Assembly (NCBI RefSeq): GCF_009827515.1
Contig: NZ_WTYO01000004.1
Coordinates: 62,001 to 126,000 of the forward strand
Source: Pelagerythrobacter marinus
GTDB lineage: Bacteria > Pseudomonadota > Alphaproteobacteria > Sphingomonadales > Sphingomonadaceae
DNA length: 64,000 bases
Reading direction: 5' to 3'
This document shows positions 28,349-39,511 of the stretch, one piece after another (the first letter of the stretch is position 1; each line of letters starts with the position of its first letter). The position numbers and the translations under genes are program-made. Below the pieces are notes generated by a model that saw only the letters and a list, made by a program, of their open reading frames with translations, searched no databases and was not told the origin of the DNA.

Positions 28349-29321
28349 TGCCGCCCCCCCGGGCCGCGCGGTCCATCGCCTCCGCCACGATCGCCTCCAC
28401 CAGGTCTTCGTAACTCATGCCGCACTGGCGCGCCTGCTCGGGCACCAGGCTCAGCGGGGTCATGCCCGGCTGGGTATTGGTTTCCAGCACGAACAGGCCA
28501 TCCTCGCCATGTTCGTCGTCCCAGCGGAAATCCGTCCGGCTGCACCCGCGGCAGCCCAGCACGCGGTGCGCGCGCAGGGCCAGGTCCATGCACAGCCGGG
28601 CGATCTCGTCCGGCACCTCGGCCGGACAGACGTGTTCGGTCATGCCGTCGGTGTACTTGGCGTCAAAATCGTAGAAGCCCGACTTGGGCACCAGCTCGGT
28701 CACCGTCAGCGCGCGCGGCCCGGCCGCACCGTCGATCACCGCCACCGTCAGCTCCCGCCCGCGGATATAGGGTTCGGCCAGGAGCCGCTCGAACTCCTGC
28801 CAGGGGCCTTTCGCATCGCGCGCGATCGGGTTGCCGTGATTGCCTTCCTGCGTGACGATGGCGACGCCGACCGAGCTGCCCTCGTTCACCGGCTTGAGGA
28901 CATAGGGGCGCGGCAGCGGGTCCTGTTCGAACAGGCTGGCGCTTTCGACGATCCGCCCGCCGGGCATCGGGATGCCGTGCGGCACGAGCGCCTGCTTGGT
29001 CAGTTCCTTGTCGATCGCGATGACCGAGGTGGCGAGGCCCGAATGGGTATAGGGAATGCCCATCAGGTCCAGCATCCCCTGGACCGTGCCGTCTTCCCCC
29101 GGTACGCCGTGCAGCGCGTTGAAGACCACGTCGGGCGCGGCCTGGGCGATCCGCGCGGCCACCTGGCGGTCCATGTCGATCCGCGTCACCCGGTGGCCGC
29201 GCGCTTCAAGCGCCTCGGCCACGCCCTCGCCCGACATCAGCGAGACCGGCCGTTCGTTGGCCCAGCCGCCCATCAGCACGGCGACGTGCAGCGCGCGCCC
29301 GGTGGTCGTACTGCCGCTCAT
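28335..29321 (-). CDS. ddl: D-alanine--D-alanine ligase
   Basis: Ddl joins two D-Ala using ATP for the peptidoglycan stem peptide. The 328-residue ATP-grasp enzyme has the N-terminal AVLMGGWANERPVSLMSG, the small-domain HGVPGEDGTVQGMLDLMGIPYT, KPVNEGSSVGV, and the ATP-grasp terminal motif FVLETNTQPGMT. The start ATG overlaps the murB stop (ATGA). It is the DdlB-type copy within the dcw cluster. Confidence 0.96.
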   Translation of the reverse strand: MSGSTTTGRALHVAVLMGGWANERPVSLMSGEGVAEALEARGHRVTRIDMDRQVAARIAQAAPDVVFNALHGVPGEDGTVQGMLDLMGIPYTHSGLATSVIAIDKELTKQALVPHGIPMPGGRIVESASLFEQDPLPRPYVLKPVNEGSSVGVAIVTQEGNHGNPIARDAKGPWQEFERLLAEPYIRGRELTVAVIDGAAGPRALTVTELVPKSGFYDFDAKYTDGMTEHVCPAEVPDEIARLCMDLALRAHRVLGCRGCSRTDFRWDDEHGEDGLFVLETNTQPGMTPLSLVPEQARQCGMSYEDLVEAIVAEAMDRAARGGGSGDG

Positions 29322-30286
29322 GGCCGGCCCACCCGCTGGATTTCCCACTCGAGCATGATCGCGCTGTCGGCATAGACGCGGCGGCGCACTTCCTCGCCCA
29401 GCCCCTCGATATCGGCGCTGGTCGCATCGCCGGTGTTGATCAGGAAATTGGCATGTTTCTCGCTCACTTGCGCACCGCCCATGCGCAGGCCGCGGCAACC
29501 GGCGGCATCGACCAGCCGCCAGGCCTTGTCGCCATCGGGGTTCTTGAAGGTCGAGCCGCCGGTCTTGGTTCGCAGCGGCTGCGAATCCTCGCGCGCCTGC
29601 GCGATCCGGTCCATCTCCGCCCCGATCGCCGCGGGATCGCCGGGGACGCCCTGAAGCCGGGCGGAGACGACCACGGCCCCTTCGGGCAGGGCCGAGTGGC
29701 GATAGCTGTAGCGCAAGTCCGCCACCGGCAGACGCACGAGCTCCCCGCCGGGCAGGATCACGTCGCAATCGAGCAGGATGTCGGCCACTTCCCGGCCATA
29801 GGCGCCCCCGTTCATCCGCACGAAGCCGCCGACGGTGCCCGGGATGCCGCGCAGGAACTCCAGCCCCGCGATCCCCGCATCGCGCGCGGTGGAGGAGACG
29901 AGGATGCCGCTTGCCCCGCCGCCGCAGCGCAGGATCGAATCGCCTTCTTCCGCGACCCCGGCGAAAGGCTTGCCCAGGCGCACCACGACCCCGGGCACGC
30001 CGCCGTCGCGCACGATCAGGTTGGACCCGAGGCCGAGCGCCATGACCGGCAGCTCGCCGCCCAGGCGGCCGAGGAACTCGCGCAAGTCGTCGAGGTCGGC
30101 CGGTTCGAACAGCCAGTCCGCCGGCCCGCCGGTCTTGAACCAGACCAGCTTGGCCAGCGGCGCCTGCGCGGTCAGGCTGCCGCGCACGCTGCCAGCCGGC
30201 ACGGGGGCGGACACGCCCCCTTCGACCGCGCAATCGGGCGCCATGCCGGTATCCGGTTCGGGCCAGTCGGGGGCGCGGTCGCTCAT
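29318..30286 (-). CDS. murB: UDP-N-acetylenolpyruvoylglucosamine reductase
   Basis: MurB is an FAD enzyme that reduces enolpyruvyl-UDP-GlcNAc to UDP-MurNAc. The 322-residue protein has [26 protein letters not shown] for [21 protein letters not shown], the RYSYRHS core, and the active-site GGSTFKNP with its Ser. The first 35 residues, acidic and Pro-rich, are additional to the core fold. ATG 30286 overlaps murC (ATGA). Confidence 0.96.
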   Translation of the reverse strand: MSDRAPDWPEPDTGMAPDCAVEGGVSAPVPAGSVRGSLTAQAPLAKLVWFKTGGPADWLFEPADLDDLREFLGRLGGELPVMALGLGSNLIVRDGGVPGVVVRLGKPFAGVAEEGDSILRCGGGASGILVSSTARDAGIAGLEFLRGIPGTVGGFVRMNGGAYGREVADILLDCDVILPGGELVRLPVADLRYSYRHSALPEGAVVVSARLQGVPGDPAAIGAEMDRIAQAREDSQPLRTKTGGSTFKNPDGDKAWRLVDAAGCRGLRMGGAQVSEKHANFLINTGDATSADIEGLGEEVRRRVYADSAIMLEWEIQRVGRP

Positions 30287-31704
30287 TCGCCGCGCTCCCG
30301 CGCGATCGCCTCGGGCAGGTCCGCCGCCCAGCGGGTGATGTCGCCCGCACCAAGACAGACCACGAGGTCGCCCTCGCCGATCTCGCCCGCGAGCACGCGG
30401 GCCAGTTCGTGCGCGTCGGCGACCGTCGTCGCTGCGCGGTGGCCGCGCGATTTCAGGCCGGCGACCAGCGCCTGCGAATCCACGCCCGGCACCGGCTCCT
30501 CTCCCGCGGCATAGACCGGGGTGACATAGACCCTGTCGGCATCGTTGAAGCAGTTCTGGAAGTCGTCCATCAGGTCGCCGAGGCGCGAATAGCGGTGCGG
30601 CTGCATAACCGCGATCACTCGGCCCGCGGACTGGCTCGCCACGCTTTCGCGCGCGGCCGACAGGACGGCGCGGATTTCGACCGGGTGGTGCGCGTAATCG
30701 TCGATCACCGTCGCGCCGGCCACGTCGCCCACGCGGGTGAAGCGCCGTCGCACGCCGCCGAACTGGCCGAAACCGTTGCAGATCGTCTCGTCGTCGCAGC
30801 CCATCTCGATCGCCACGGCAATCGCGGCGAGCGCGTTCTGCACGTTGTGCCGCCCCGGCATCGGCAGGTGGACCCCCTCGATCCGCCGGGCTTCCCCGCT
30901 GCGCTGGCGCACGACCACGTCGAAGCGGTTGCCCCCGCGATCGGGCTCGACATTGACCGCGCAGACATCGGCCTGGAGCGAGAAGCCGTAGGTGACAACC
31001 CGCCGGTCGCGCACCTTGCCGGTCACGGCCTGGACCTCGGGATGGTCGATGCACAGGATCGCCGCGCCGTAGAACGGCACGTTGTGGATGAATTCGACGA
31101 AAGCGTCCTTCACCCCGTCGAAATCGCCGTAGTGATCGAGGTGCTCGGGATCGATATTGGTCACGACCGCGATCGTCCCGTCGAGGCGCAGGAAGCTGCC
31201 GTCGCTCTCGTCGGCCTCGACCACCATCCAGTCGCTGTCGCCCAGCCGCGCGTTCGATCCGTACTGTTCGATGATCCCGCCGTTGATCACCGTCGGGTCG
31301 ATCCCGCCGGCGTCGAGCAGCGCCGCGACCATGCTGGTCGTCGTCGTCTTGCCGTGCGTCCCGGCCACGGCGACGGTGTTCTTCAGCCGCATCAGCTCGG
31401 CCAGCATTTCCGCCCGGCGGACGACGGGGATGCGGTTTTCCAGCGCCGCGACGACTTCCGGATTGGTCCGCTTCACCGCGGTCGAGATGACGACGACCGC
31501 GGCCCCTTCGACGTTCTCGGCCGCCTGGCCGATGGCGACCCTGATCCCGCGCGCGCGCAGGCGCTCCACCGTCGCGCTTTCGGCGAGGTCCGATCCCTGG
31601 ACGCTATAGCCCAGGTTGTGCATGACCTCGGCAATGCCGGACATGCCGATCCCGCCGATGCCGACGAAGTGGATCGTCCCGATATCGGTTGCCACGCCCT
31701 TCAT
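30283..31704 (-). CDS. murC: UDP-N-acetylmuramate--L-alanine ligase
   Basis: MurC adds L-Ala to UDP-MurNAc with ATP. The 473-residue Mur ligase has the UDP-binding [16 protein letters not shown] (11-26), the P-loop [12 protein letters not shown] (114-125), EADESDGSF, and the C-terminal [11 protein letters not shown] and MQPHRYSR. All catalytic motifs are intact and length is typical. Four-base overlaps link it to both murG and murB. Confidence 0.97.
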   Translation of the reverse strand: MKGVATDIGTIHFVGIGGIGMSGIAEVMHNLGYSVQGSDLAESATVERLRARGIRVAIGQAAENVEGAAVVVISTAVKRTNPEVVAALENRIPVVRRAEMLAELMRLKNTVAVAGTHGKTTTTSMVAALLDAGGIDPTVINGGIIEQYGSNARLGDSDWMVVEADESDGSFLRLDGTIAVVTNIDPEHLDHYGDFDGVKDAFVEFIHNVPFYGAAILCIDHPEVQAVTGKVRDRRVVTYGFSLQADVCAVNVEPDRGGNRFDVVVRQRSGEARRIEGVHLPMPGRHNVQNALAAIAVAIEMGCDDETICNGFGQFGGVRRRFTRVGDVAGATVIDDYAHHPVEIRAVLSAARESVASQSAGRVIAVMQPHRYSRLGDLMDDFQNCFNDADRVYVTPVYAAGEEPVPGVDSQALVAGLKSRGHRAATTVADAHELARVLAGEIGEGDLVVCLGAGDITRWAADLPEAIARERGE

Positions 31705-32912
31705 GCCGTCGATTTCCCCAGGCTGCCACGCGCCGTGCCCTGCCCGGCGGCCGCCGTCTGCGCGCCGGCCCGGGCCGAACCGGCGCCGACGCGGATAACG
31801 TCCATCATTTCCGCCCCGCCGAAGCTTTCGACCAGGTCGGCCAGGTCCTTCGCCGCGTCGGGCCGGCCGCAATTCCACGCTGCGTGGGCGGCATTGGCCA
31901 GCGCCCGGGGATCCTGCGCCAGGACCTGGATCTGCTTGGCCAGTTCCTTCGGCGTGAACTTGTCCTGCCGGATCATCCGGGCCCCGCCCGCCTTCGTCAC
32001 CTCGCGCGTGTTCGCCGCCTGGTGATCGTCGGTCGCGATCGGCAGGGGCACGAGGATCGCCGGCCGGCCCACGGCGGTAAGCTCGGCGATCGTGGAGGCG
32101 CCCGCGCGCCCGATGAACAGATGGGCGCCGGCAAGGCGGGCGGCCATGTCCTCGAAATAAGTGCCCAGCTCGGCCGGGATGTCGTGCCCGCGATAGCGTT
32201 CGCGCACGGCCTCGATATCCTCGGCCCGGCACTGCTGCGTCACCTGCAGCCGCTGGCGCAAGGCGGGGGGCAGCATGGCGAGGCCGTCGGGCACGACTTC
32301 GCTCAAGACCCGCGCGCCCTGGCTGCCGCCGGTCACCAGGACCTTGAGCACGCCGTCTTCGGCCAGCGGCGGAAACTCCGCCTCCCGCAGGGCGAGGACC
32401 GCCGGGCGCACCGGGTTGCCGACGAGGTGGACCTTGTCCGCGTGGCGGCCCTTGAGGCGCGTGATCTCGGGATAGGCGGTGGCGATCGCCTCGACCCGGC
32501 CGGCCAGGAGGCGGTTGACCCGGCCCAGGACCGCGTTCTGCTCGTGAACGATGCTGGGGACGCCGGCGGACGTCGCCGCCAGAAGTGCCGGCAGCGCCGG
32601 ATAGCCGCCGAAGCCGACCACCGCGCTCGGTTCGAAGCTTTCGAACAGGCGCAGGGCCATCTTGCGCCCTTCCAGCACCGCCCGCAGCGCGCCTGGCCAG
32701 CGCAGCGGGTTCTTGCCGAACCGCCCGGCCGGCAGGACGTGGGCGGGCAGGAAGTCGGGCTTGCCGGGAATCTCGGCCCCGCGGCGATCGGTGATCAGGG
32801 CGACGTGGTGGCCGCGCCGCTCCAGCTCGGCCGCCAGGGCGAAAGCGGGCAGGAGATGCCCGCCCGTGCCGCCTGCCGCGAGGACATAGTGCCGGTTCGC
32901 TCCGCCAGTCAT
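31701..32912 (-). CDS. murG: UDP-GlcNAc--lipid I GlcNAc transferase
   Basis: MurG adds GlcNAc to lipid I on the inner face of the membrane, forming lipid II. The 403-residue GT28 enzyme has the G-loop [12 protein letters not shown] (12-23), [25 protein letters not shown] and [12 protein letters not shown]. After the normal end of the fold (about 370) there is a 30-40 residue low-complexity Ala/Gly tail, so it is longer than most homologues (about 355-360). The tail is probably disordered. Confidence 0.96.
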   Translation of the reverse strand: MTGGANRHYVLAAGGTGGHLLPAFALAAELERRGHHVALITDRRGAEIPGKPDFLPAHVLPAGRFGKNPLRWPGALRAVLEGRKMALRLFESFEPSAVVGFGGYPALPALLAATSAGVPSIVHEQNAVLGRVNRLLAGRVEAIATAYPEITRLKGRHADKVHLVGNPVRPAVLALREAEFPPLAEDGVLKVLVTGGSQGARVLSEVVPDGLAMLPPALRQRLQVTQQCRAEDIEAVRERYRGHDIPAELGTYFEDMAARLAGAHLFIGRAGASTIAELTAVGRPAILVPLPIATDDHQAANTREVTKAGGARMIRQDKFTPKELAKQIQVLAQDPRALANAAHAAWNCGRPDAAKDLADLVESFGGAEMMDVIRVGAGSARAGAQTAAAGQGTARGSLGKSTA

Positions 32913-34135
32913 TGCCGTGACTCCCGCCCGAAAAGACGCTGCCATACACCGGGCCTGCCGCGCTTGAGAAAGGGATTTCGCCGGGTGATGGCCAAGAGCA
33001 GGCCGACCGTCAGGCACACCGCGATCGTCGACGATCCGCCGTAGGAGACGAGCGGAAGGGTCATCCCCTTCGACGGGGCGAGCTGCAGGTTCACCAGGAT
33101 GTTGATGAAGGCCTGCCCCCCGATCAGCACGGCCAGCCCGGCCCCGGCGAGCAGGGTGAACAAGTCTTCCTCGTCCGCCAGGCGCACGAGGACGCGCACG
33201 ACGATGGCGAGGTAGAGCAGGACGATGACCGCGCAGACGAGCAGGCCGAATTCCTCCCCGATGACCGAGAAGATGTAATCGGTATGGGCTTCGGGCAGGC
33301 TCATCTTGCGAATGCCCAGCCACAGGCCGCTGCCGGTCCAGCCGCCGGCCAGCAGCGTGCGCTGGGCCAGGTCCACCTGGTCGAAGGCCGTCCCCCCGCC
33401 GAGGAAGTCGTTGATGCGGTTCCGGCCGTTCTCGTAGAACAGGTAGACCAGCACCCCGGCGACCAGCCCCCCGCCGATCACCGCGCCCAGCCGCCGGGTC
33501 GAAACGCCCGAGAGCACGACCAGCGCGAACCAGACCCCGGCGAACAGGACCGTGTCGCCCAGGTTCGGCTGCATCATCAGCAGCACGCCGACCGCGCCCA
33601 TGATCGCGGTGGCGATGGCGACCACCGGAATGTTCGGATCGCGCGCGCGCCAGGCGATGATCCAGGCGAGCGTGATGACGAAAGCGGGCTTGAGGAATTC
33701 CGACGGCTGGAACGATACGCCCAGGTCGATCCAGCGCCGCGCGCCGTTCACCTCGTACCCGGCGATCGGCACCAGGACGAGCATCGCGAACATCCCCGCG
33801 AACAGCACGATGCCCGCGCGCCGCGCGTTCTCGCGTGAGAGTATGGCCGCGCCGAACATCGCGGCAAGGCCGAGCAGCTGCCAGCGCAAGTGCGCCCAGT
33901 AGAAATAGAGATCGGGCAATTGCTGGTCGGACGTAGACAGGCGGCTGGCGCTCGCCGGCGAAGCGGCCGCCACCGCCGCCGCGCCGATCGCCATCAGCGC
34001 CAGGATCAGGAACAAGAGAACGCGATCGATCTCGCGCCACCAGATCTTCAGCTCCGCCCGGCGCGAGGTGCGGAACCGGTCGGGCCGCGGGGCCCGCTCG
34101 CCGGCGCGGGGGATATAGGGCTGGGTCGCGCTCAT
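32909..34135 (-). CDS. ftsW: Septal peptidoglycan glycosyltransferase FtsW
   Basis: A SEDS-family membrane enzyme that polymerises lipid II at the septum with FtsI. The 408-residue protein has a basic N-terminus followed by about ten transmembrane helices. It has [21 protein letters not shown], with the conserved Trp-Ile-Asp region, [15 protein letters not shown], and [20 protein letters not shown], the FtsW signature. Overlaps murD and murG by ATGA. Confidence 0.96.
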   Translation of the reverse strand: MSATQPYIPRAGERAPRPDRFRTSRRAELKIWWREIDRVLLFLILALMAIGAAAVAAASPASASRLSTSDQQLPDLYFYWAHLRWQLLGLAAMFGAAILSRENARRAGIVLFAGMFAMLVLVPIAGYEVNGARRWIDLGVSFQPSEFLKPAFVITLAWIIAWRARDPNIPVVAIATAIMGAVGVLLMMQPNLGDTVLFAGVWFALVVLSGVSTRRLGAVIGGGLVAGVLVYLFYENGRNRINDFLGGGTAFDQVDLAQRTLLAGGWTGSGLWLGIRKMSLPEAHTDYIFSVIGEEFGLLVCAVIVLLYLAIVVRVLVRLADEEDLFTLLAGAGLAVLIGGQAFINILVNLQLAPSKGMTLPLVSYGGSSTIAVCLTVGLLLAITRRNPFLKRGRPGVWQRLFGRESRQ

Positions 34136-35505
34136 GCCGCGGACCGCCCCGGGAAGGCATCGGCAGGCGGCGCCGGTTCCCCAATCATCATGGCCACGAT
34201 CTCGCGGAAGTACTCGCCCCGCTTCTCGTAGTCGCGGAACTGGTCGAAGCTGGCGCAGGCGGGGGAAAGGAGGACGACGTCCCCCGGCCCCGCCGCGGCG
34301 AAGGCCAGGCGCAGGGCCTGGCACATCAGCTCGGCCCGCTCCACCCTCACGCGGCCTTCGAGCAGTTCGGCAAAGCGCGGGCCCGCCTCCCCGATCGTGT
34401 AGGCGGCGGCGACGTTGCCCAGGTGCGCCTCGCACTCGCCCAGGCCGTCTTCCTTCGGCAGGCCGCCCACGATCCAGTGAACGCGCGGGCGCGCGGGCGT
34501 GCCGGCGCGATCGGGCGGAAAGGCCGCGAGCGCCGGCGCGGTGGAGGCCTGGTTGGTCGCCTTGCTGTCGTTGACGAACAGGACGCCGCGATGTTCGGCT
34601 ACGATCTCCATCCGGTGAGGCAACCCGCGGAAGGTCGCCATGGCCGCGCGGATCGCGTCCTCTTCCACCCCCAGCTCGGCGCAGAGCGCCGCGGCGATGG
34701 CCGCGTTCTCGAGGTTGTGCGGCCCCTGCAGGGCAGGCCAGTCGCGCTGGCCCGCGGCGAGCGAAGCGCGATCGGCGCAGACCGCGCGCCCGGGGCCGCG
34801 GCGCGCGGCCTCCGTCGCCCGGACCGCCTCGCTCGGCCCGTCGGCACAGCCGAACACCGCGAACTGGTCGGGCGCCTGCATTGCGAACAGCCGTGCCTTC
34901 GATGCGGCATAGGCCGCGAAGTCGGCATAGCGGTCGAGGTGGTCGGGGGTGATATTGGTCAGGGCCGCCGCCTCGCAGGCCAGCGTGCGGGTCAGGTCCA
35001 CCTGGTAACTGGACAGCTCCAGCACGTAGACCCCGCCCGCCGGCAGGGCATCCTGCGCCAGGATCGGCAGGCCGATATTGCCCCCCATGCGCGCCGGGAC
35101 CCCGGCGCTGTCGAGGACATGGTGGACCAGTGCGGTCGTGGTCGACTTGCCGTTGGTGCCGGTGATGCCGACCACGCGGTGCGGCGGCAAGGCCGCGCGC
35201 GCCTGGGCGAACAGTTCCACGTCGCCGATCACGGGCACGCCGAAATCGCGCGCGCGGGCGGCGATCGGGTGGGTGTTGAGCGGCACGCCGGGCGACACGA
35301 CCACCCCGTCGAAGCCGGTCAGGTCGATTTCCAGCGGGTCGGCCAGGCGGGCCCGCCCCTCCAGCTTGTCGCGCGCCACGTCCTGCCGGTCCCAGGCGGT
35401 CACCTCGGCGCCGCTTGCCAGCAGCGTCTCCGCCGCGGCCAGCCCCGACCGGGCGAGGCCGAGCACGGCGTAGCGCTTGCCGGCGAAGGCGGGCGAAACG
35501 ATCAT
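34132..35505 (-). CDS. murD: UDP-N-acetylmuramoylalanine--D-glutamate ligase
   Basis: MurD adds D-Glu to UDP-MurNAc-L-Ala. The 457-residue ligase has the N-terminal [15 protein letters not shown], the P-loop GTNGKST (116-122), [19 protein letters not shown], and the C-terminal [11 protein letters not shown] and [13 protein letters not shown] 35505 overlaps the mraY stop. Complete and of normal length. Confidence 0.97.
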   Translation of the reverse strand: MIVSPAFAGKRYAVLGLARSGLAAAETLLASGAEVTAWDRQDVARDKLEGRARLADPLEIDLTGFDGVVVSPGVPLNTHPIAARARDFGVPVIGDVELFAQARAALPPHRVVGITGTNGKSTTTALVHHVLDSAGVPARMGGNIGLPILAQDALPAGGVYVLELSSYQVDLTRTLACEAAALTNITPDHLDRYADFAAYAASKARLFAMQAPDQFAVFGCADGPSEAVRATEAARRGPGRAVCADRASLAAGQRDWPALQGPHNLENAAIAAALCAELGVEEDAIRAAMATFRGLPHRMEIVAEHRGVLFVNDSKATNQASTAPALAAFPPDRAGTPARPRVHWIVGGLPKEDGLGECEAHLGNVAAAYTIGEAGPRFAELLEGRVRVERAELMCQALRLAFAAAGPGDVVLLSPACASFDQFRDYEKRGEYFREIVAMMIGEPAPPADAFPGRSAA

Positions 35506-36572
35506 CGCAGCTTCAGCGTGGCCAGCCCCATCAGCGCGAGGACGATCGAGATGATCCAGAACCGGATCACGACCTTGCTCTCGCTCCAGCCGAGCTGTTC
35601 GAAGTGGTGGTGGATCGGCGCCATGCGGAAGATCCGCTTGCCCGTGCGCTTGAACCAGAAGACCTGGATGATGACCGACAGCGCTTCGGCCACGAACAGG
35701 CCGCCGACGATGGCGAGCACGATCTCGTGATGGCTGGCGACCGCGATCGCCCCCAGTGCGCCGCCCAGGGCGAGGCTGCCGGTATCGCCCATGAACACGG
35801 CCGCCGGCGGGGCGTTGAACCACAGGAAGGCCAGGCCCCCGCCCATGATCGCGGCGCAGAATATCGCCAGTTCGCCGGCCCCCGCCACGTGCGGAATGCC
35901 GAGGTATTCGGAGTAATCGACCCGCCCGACGAGGTAGGCGATGATCGCGAAAGTGCCCGCCGCGATGATCACCGGCATGATCGCCAGCCCGTCCAGCCCG
36001 TCGGTCAGGTTCACCGCATTGCCCGCCCCCACGATCACGATCGCGGCGAAGACGTAATAGAACCAGCCGAGTTCGAACCCCAGGTCGTTGAAGAAGGGGA
36101 CGTAGAGAAACGTGTTGATCTGCCCGACGACGATCCACGACGCGACGCCTGCGACCGCGAATTCGAGCAGCAGGCGGACCTTGCCCGAAACGCCGCGGTG
36201 GCTCGCCTTCGATACCTTGTCGTAATCGTCGAGGAAGCCGATCATGCCGAAGCCCGCGGTTACGGCAAGGCAGGCCCAGACGAAGGGATTGCGCAAGTCC
36301 ATCCACAGCAGCATCGCGACCAGCAGCGAGACGAGGATCATCAGCCCGCCCATCGTCGGGGTGCCGCGCTTGGCCAGGTGGGTCTGCGGCCCGTCTTCGC
36401 GGATCGGCTGCCCCTTGCCCTGGCGCACGCGCAGCATGTTGATGAACCGCGGGCCGATCAGCAGGCCGATCAGCAGCGCGGTCATCAGCGTCGCGCCGGC
36501 GCGGAACGTCTGGTAGCGGACGAGATTGAGAGCGCCTTCGAAGCCCAGCCATTCGGCGATAAGGTAAAGCAT
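35502..36572 (-). CDS. mraY: Phospho-N-acetylmuramoyl-pentapeptide transferase
   Basis: MraY moves phospho-MurNAc-pentapeptide onto undecaprenyl phosphate, making lipid I. The 356-residue integral membrane protein has about ten helices. It has [13 protein letters not shown], the catalytic aspartates in FLDDYDKV (Asp115-Asp116), the [10 protein letters not shown] motif and the terminal [13 protein letters not shown] histidine loop. It abuts murF exactly. Confidence 0.97.
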   Translation of the reverse strand: MLYLIAEWLGFEGALNLVRYQTFRAGATLMTALLIGLLIGPRFINMLRVRQGKGQPIREDGPQTHLAKRGTPTMGGLMILVSLLVAMLLWMDLRNPFVWACLAVTAGFGMIGFLDDYDKVSKASHRGVSGKVRLLLEFAVAGVASWIVVGQINTFLYVPFFNDLGFELGWFYYVFAAIVIVGAGNAVNLTDGLDGLAIMPVIIAAGTFAIIAYLVGRVDYSEYLGIPHVAGAGELAIFCAAIMGGGLAFLWFNAPPAAVFMGDTGSLALGGALGAIAVASHHEIVLAIVGGLFVAEALSVIIQVFWFKRTGKRIFRMAPIHHHFEQLGWSESKVVIRFWIISIVLALMGLATLKLR

Positions 36573-38045
36573 TCAGCCTTCCCGGCCTCCACCATTCCTG
36601 GAGGCGAAATGTGTCACCAGCCTGCCCAGGCCGACCGAGTTGGAACCCTTGACCAGGATCGCATCGCCGGCGGCGATACCGTATTCCTCGAGCGCCGCGA
36701 TCGCTTCGGCAGGCCCATCGCAATGGGCGAAGCTCATCCCGCCCGCAAGCGCATTGGCACCGCCTTTCCCCAAGTCCCGCGCGAGCGCGCGCATCTCGTC
36801 GCCCACCAGCACCGCGTGATCGACTTTCGCCGCCGCCAGCGGTTCGGCCAGGCGGGCGTGGAACGAGGGGGCGAAATCGCCCAGTTCCTTCATGCTGCCC
36901 AGCACCGCGATCCGCCGGGTGGCCGGCGTCTGCCCCAGCTGGTGCAGCGTCGCCCGCATCGAGGCGGGATTGGCGTTGTAGCTTTCGTCGATCAACAGGG
37001 CATGGCCGCCGCTGGCCGGGACCCGGTGGCGCGCGCCGCGACCCTTGAGCCCGCCCATTTCGGCGAGCGCGAGCCCCGCGGCGGCGAGGTCCCCCTCGGC
37101 CGCGCGCACGGCCGCCATGACGCAGAGCGAATTGGCGATCCAGTGTTCGCCCGGCTCGGCGACCGAGTAACAGACCCGCCGGTCGCCGAGGTCGGCCGTC
37201 ACCAGCGCCCCGCCATTGGCAGACGGAATCGCGTCGAGCAGGCGCACGTCGGCATGGGCCGCGCGCCCGAACGAGAGGATGCGCGCACCCGCGGCCCGCG
37301 CATGGCCGGCCAGGCGCTCGAAATGCGGGGAATCGGCGGGGATGACGGCCCAGCCGCCCGGCTCGAGCCCGGCGAAGATCTCCGCCTTGGCATCGGCGAT
37401 CGCCTCTTCGCTGCCGAGGTTCTCGATATGGGCGGGCGCGATCGTGGTGATCACTGCGACATCGGGGCGCACCTGGTCGGTCAGCGCCGCGATCTCGCCC
37501 GCGTGGTTCATGCCCATTTCGAACACCCCGAAACGGCTGCGCGCCGGCATCCGCGCGAGGCTGAGCGGGACGCCGACGTGGTTGTTGTAACTGCGGACCG
37601 AGCGATGGGCCTGCCCGCGGCTGGCCCGGTCGAGCGCGACGAAGATCGCCTCTTTCACGCCGGTCTTGCCGACCGATCCGGTCACCCCGATCCGCACCGC
37701 GGCGCTGCGCCGGCGGGCCGCGGCGGCCAGCGCGCGCAGCGCGGCGCCGGTGTCGTCGACCAGGATATGCGGCCAGTCGATCGGGCGCTCCACCACCGCG
37801 GCGGCCGCGCCTGCGGCAAAGGCCTTGTCCACGAACCGGTGCCCGTCGGTGTTCTCCCCGCCCAGGGCGAAGAACAGGTCGCCGGACCGGACGTCGCGCG
37901 AATCGATCTCGACGCCGGAGGCCTGGAACGGCTCGCTCGCCGTGCCGCCCATGGCCGCGGCCAGGCTTTCCGCGTCCCACAGGGCCAGCGGCAGGCGGTC
38001 GCGCGGCCGGACCGGCCAGGGGCGCAAGGCGCGATGGGCGTTCAC
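36573..38045 (-). CDS. murF: UDP-N-acetylmuramoyl-tripeptide--D-alanyl-D-alanine ligase
   Basis: MurF adds the D-Ala-D-Ala dipeptide, completing the pentapeptide precursor. The 490-residue ligase has LWDAESLAAAMGG near the N-terminus, the P-loop TGSVGKT (122-128), SYNNHVGVPLSL, FEMGMNHAGEI and DESYNANPASM. The start is taken as GTG 38045 because it overlaps the murE stop (GTGA), like its neighbours. ATG 38072 is possible and would add nine residues. Either gives 15-25 residues more than E. coli MurF at the N-terminus. Confidence 0.94.
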   Translation of the reverse strand: MNAHRALRPWPVRPRDRLPLALWDAESLAAAMGGTASEPFQASGVEIDSRDVRSGDLFFALGGENTDGHRFVDKAFAAGAAAAVVERPIDWPHILVDDTGAALRALAAAARRRSAAVRIGVTGSVGKTGVKEAIFVALDRASRGQAHRSVRSYNNHVGVPLSLARMPARSRFGVFEMGMNHAGEIAALTDQVRPDVAVITTIAPAHIENLGSEEAIADAKAEIFAGLEPGGWAVIPADSPHFERLAGHARAAGARILSFGRAAHADVRLLDAIPSANGGALVTADLGDRRVCYSVAEPGEHWIANSLCVMAAVRAAEGDLAAAGLALAEMGGLKGRGARHRVPASGGHALLIDESYNANPASMRATLHQLGQTPATRRIAVLGSMKELGDFAPSFHARLAEPLAAAKVDHAVLVGDEMRALARDLGKGGANALAGGMSFAHCDGPAEAIAALEEYGIAAGDAILVKGSNSVGLGRLVTHFASRNGGGREG

Positions 38046-39511
38046 GGCCGGTCCCGCCCGGACCCGGCGCATTCGCGCGCCACCGCCACGTCGTCGAACG
38101 GCAATACCCGCATTGTCTCTCCCGAACCGATGATCTGCCCCTGTTCGTGCCCCTTGCCCGCCACCAGGACGATGTCGTGGGCACCGGCCATCGCGATCGC
38201 CTCGGCAATCGCGGCCCGCCGGTCGCCGATCTCGCGCGCGCCCGGCGCGCCTTCCAGCACGGCCCGGCGGATCGCGGCCGGGTCTTCCCCGCGCGGATTG
38301 TCGTCGGTGACGATGACCAAGTCGGCTTTGTCCGCCGCGACACGGCCCATCGCGGCCCGCTTGCCCTCGTCCCGGTCGCCGCCCGCGCCGAAGACCGCGA
38401 TCAGCCGGCCGTTTACGTGGGGCCGCAGCGCGGTAATGGCCGCCTCCAGCGCGTCGGGCGTGTGCGCGTAATCGACGTAGACCGGCGCGCCGCCGGGCGC
38501 GATGGCCGCGCGTTCCAGCCGCCCGCGCACCGGCTGCAAGCGGCCGAGCGCGTCGAACGTCGCCTGCGCCGCGCCGCCGGTCGCGATCACCAGCCCCGCG
38601 GCGACCAGGGCGTTCGCGACCTGGTAAGCCCCGATCAGCGGCAGGCGGACCGTCCGCTCCGCCCCGTCGTGAGCGATCGTCAGGTCCTGCCCCAGCTGGG
38701 TCGGCCTATGGGCGAGCAGGCGAATGTCCTCGCCCTGCTCGCCCACCGTCAGCACGCGCAGCTGCCGCCTGCGCGCGTGCTCGATGGCCCGGCCGGCCCA
38801 CTCGCCTGCGCCGGTCCAGGCCACCAGGGTGGCATCGTCGGCCACGACCTCGTCGATCAGCCGCATCTTGGCCGCGAAGTATTCCTCCATCGTCCCGTGA
38901 TAGTCGAGGTGGTCGCGGCTGAAATTGGTGAAGGCGGCGGCCGACACGCGCAGCCCCTCGTTGCGGTATTGCGACAGGCCGTGGCTCGACGCCTCGTAGG
39001 CGACGTGGGTTATCCCCTCGCGCGCAAGGCCGCTCATGTTCGAAAGGAAGGTCACGATGTCGGGCGTGGTCAGCCCGGTCGAAACGCTTTCGTCCGAGGT
39101 CGTGACCCCCAGCGTCCCGATCGAGGCCGCCCGTTCGCCGGCCATGCGCCAGAGCTGGCGCGTCATCTCGACGGTCGAGGTCTTGCCGTTGGTGCCCGTG
39201 ACCGCAACGATCGTGGGGGGCACCGGCGCGAAGAAGCCCGCCGCCAGCCGCGCGAAGGCCCGGCGCGGCTCCGCATCGGCGATGTGGAGCGCGCCCTCCA
39301 CCCGCACTTCGGGCCGGGCGACGACAGCGACCGCACCGGCGGCGACAGCCGCGGGAATGAAGCCCTCGCCATTGAACGATGCCCCGCGGAAGGCACCGAA
39401 CACGGTGCCGGGGGCGACCTTGCGGTGATCGATCGCGAACCCGGTGACCTGCCGGTCGGGGTCGCTGTCGAGCGCGATGCCCGCGGCGGCGGCCAGCCTG
39501 CCCAGCCTCAT
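38042..39511 (-). CDS. murE: UDP-MurNAc-tripeptide ligase, meso-diaminopimelate type
   Basis: MurE adds the third stem residue. The 489-residue ligase has the P-loop GTNGKTS (106-112), YEASSHGLSQYR, DHLDYHGTMEEYF, and VTDDNPRGEDP. The DNPR motif selects meso-diaminopimelate rather than lysine, as expected for a Gram-negative. GKGHEQGQI follows near the C-terminus. ATG 39511 overlaps ftsI. Confidence 0.97.
   Translation of the reverse strand: MRLGRLAAAAGIALDSDPDRQVTGFAIDHRKVAPGTVFGAFRGASFNGEGFIPAAVAAGAVAVVARPEVRVEGALHIADAEPRRAFARLAAGFFAPVPPTIVAVTGTNGKTSTVEMTRQLWRMAGERAASIGTLGVTTSDESVSTGLTTPDIVTFLSNMSGLAREGITHVAYEASSHGLSQYRNEGLRVSAAAFTNFSRDHLDYHGTMEEYFAAKMRLIDEVVADDATLVAWTGAGEWAGRAIEHARRRQLRVLTVGEQGEDIRLLAHRPTQLGQDLTIAHDGAERTVRLPLIGAYQVANALVAAGLVIATGGAAQATFDALGRLQPVRGRLERAAIAPGGAPVYVDYAHTPDALEAAITALRPHVNGRLIAVFGAGGDRDEGKRAAMGRVAADKADLVIVTDDNPRGEDPAAIRRAVLEGAPGAREIGDRRAAIAEAIAMAGAHDIVLVAGKGHEQGQIIGSGETMRVLPFDDVAVARECAGSGRDRP

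Noticed and set aside
34132-38343. Apparent 1400-codon minus-strand fusion ending in MurD
   Set aside because: Only the last 457 codons are MurD. The upstream part is an out-of-frame reading of mraY and murF, and the MurD ATG at 35505 has a normal ATGA overlap.
35415-38471. Very long plus-strand open frame of over 1000 codons opposite mraY, murF and murE
   Set aside because: Entirely antisense to three clear Mur genes; sequence looks like complement translation (His/Asp/Arg-rich) without motifs.
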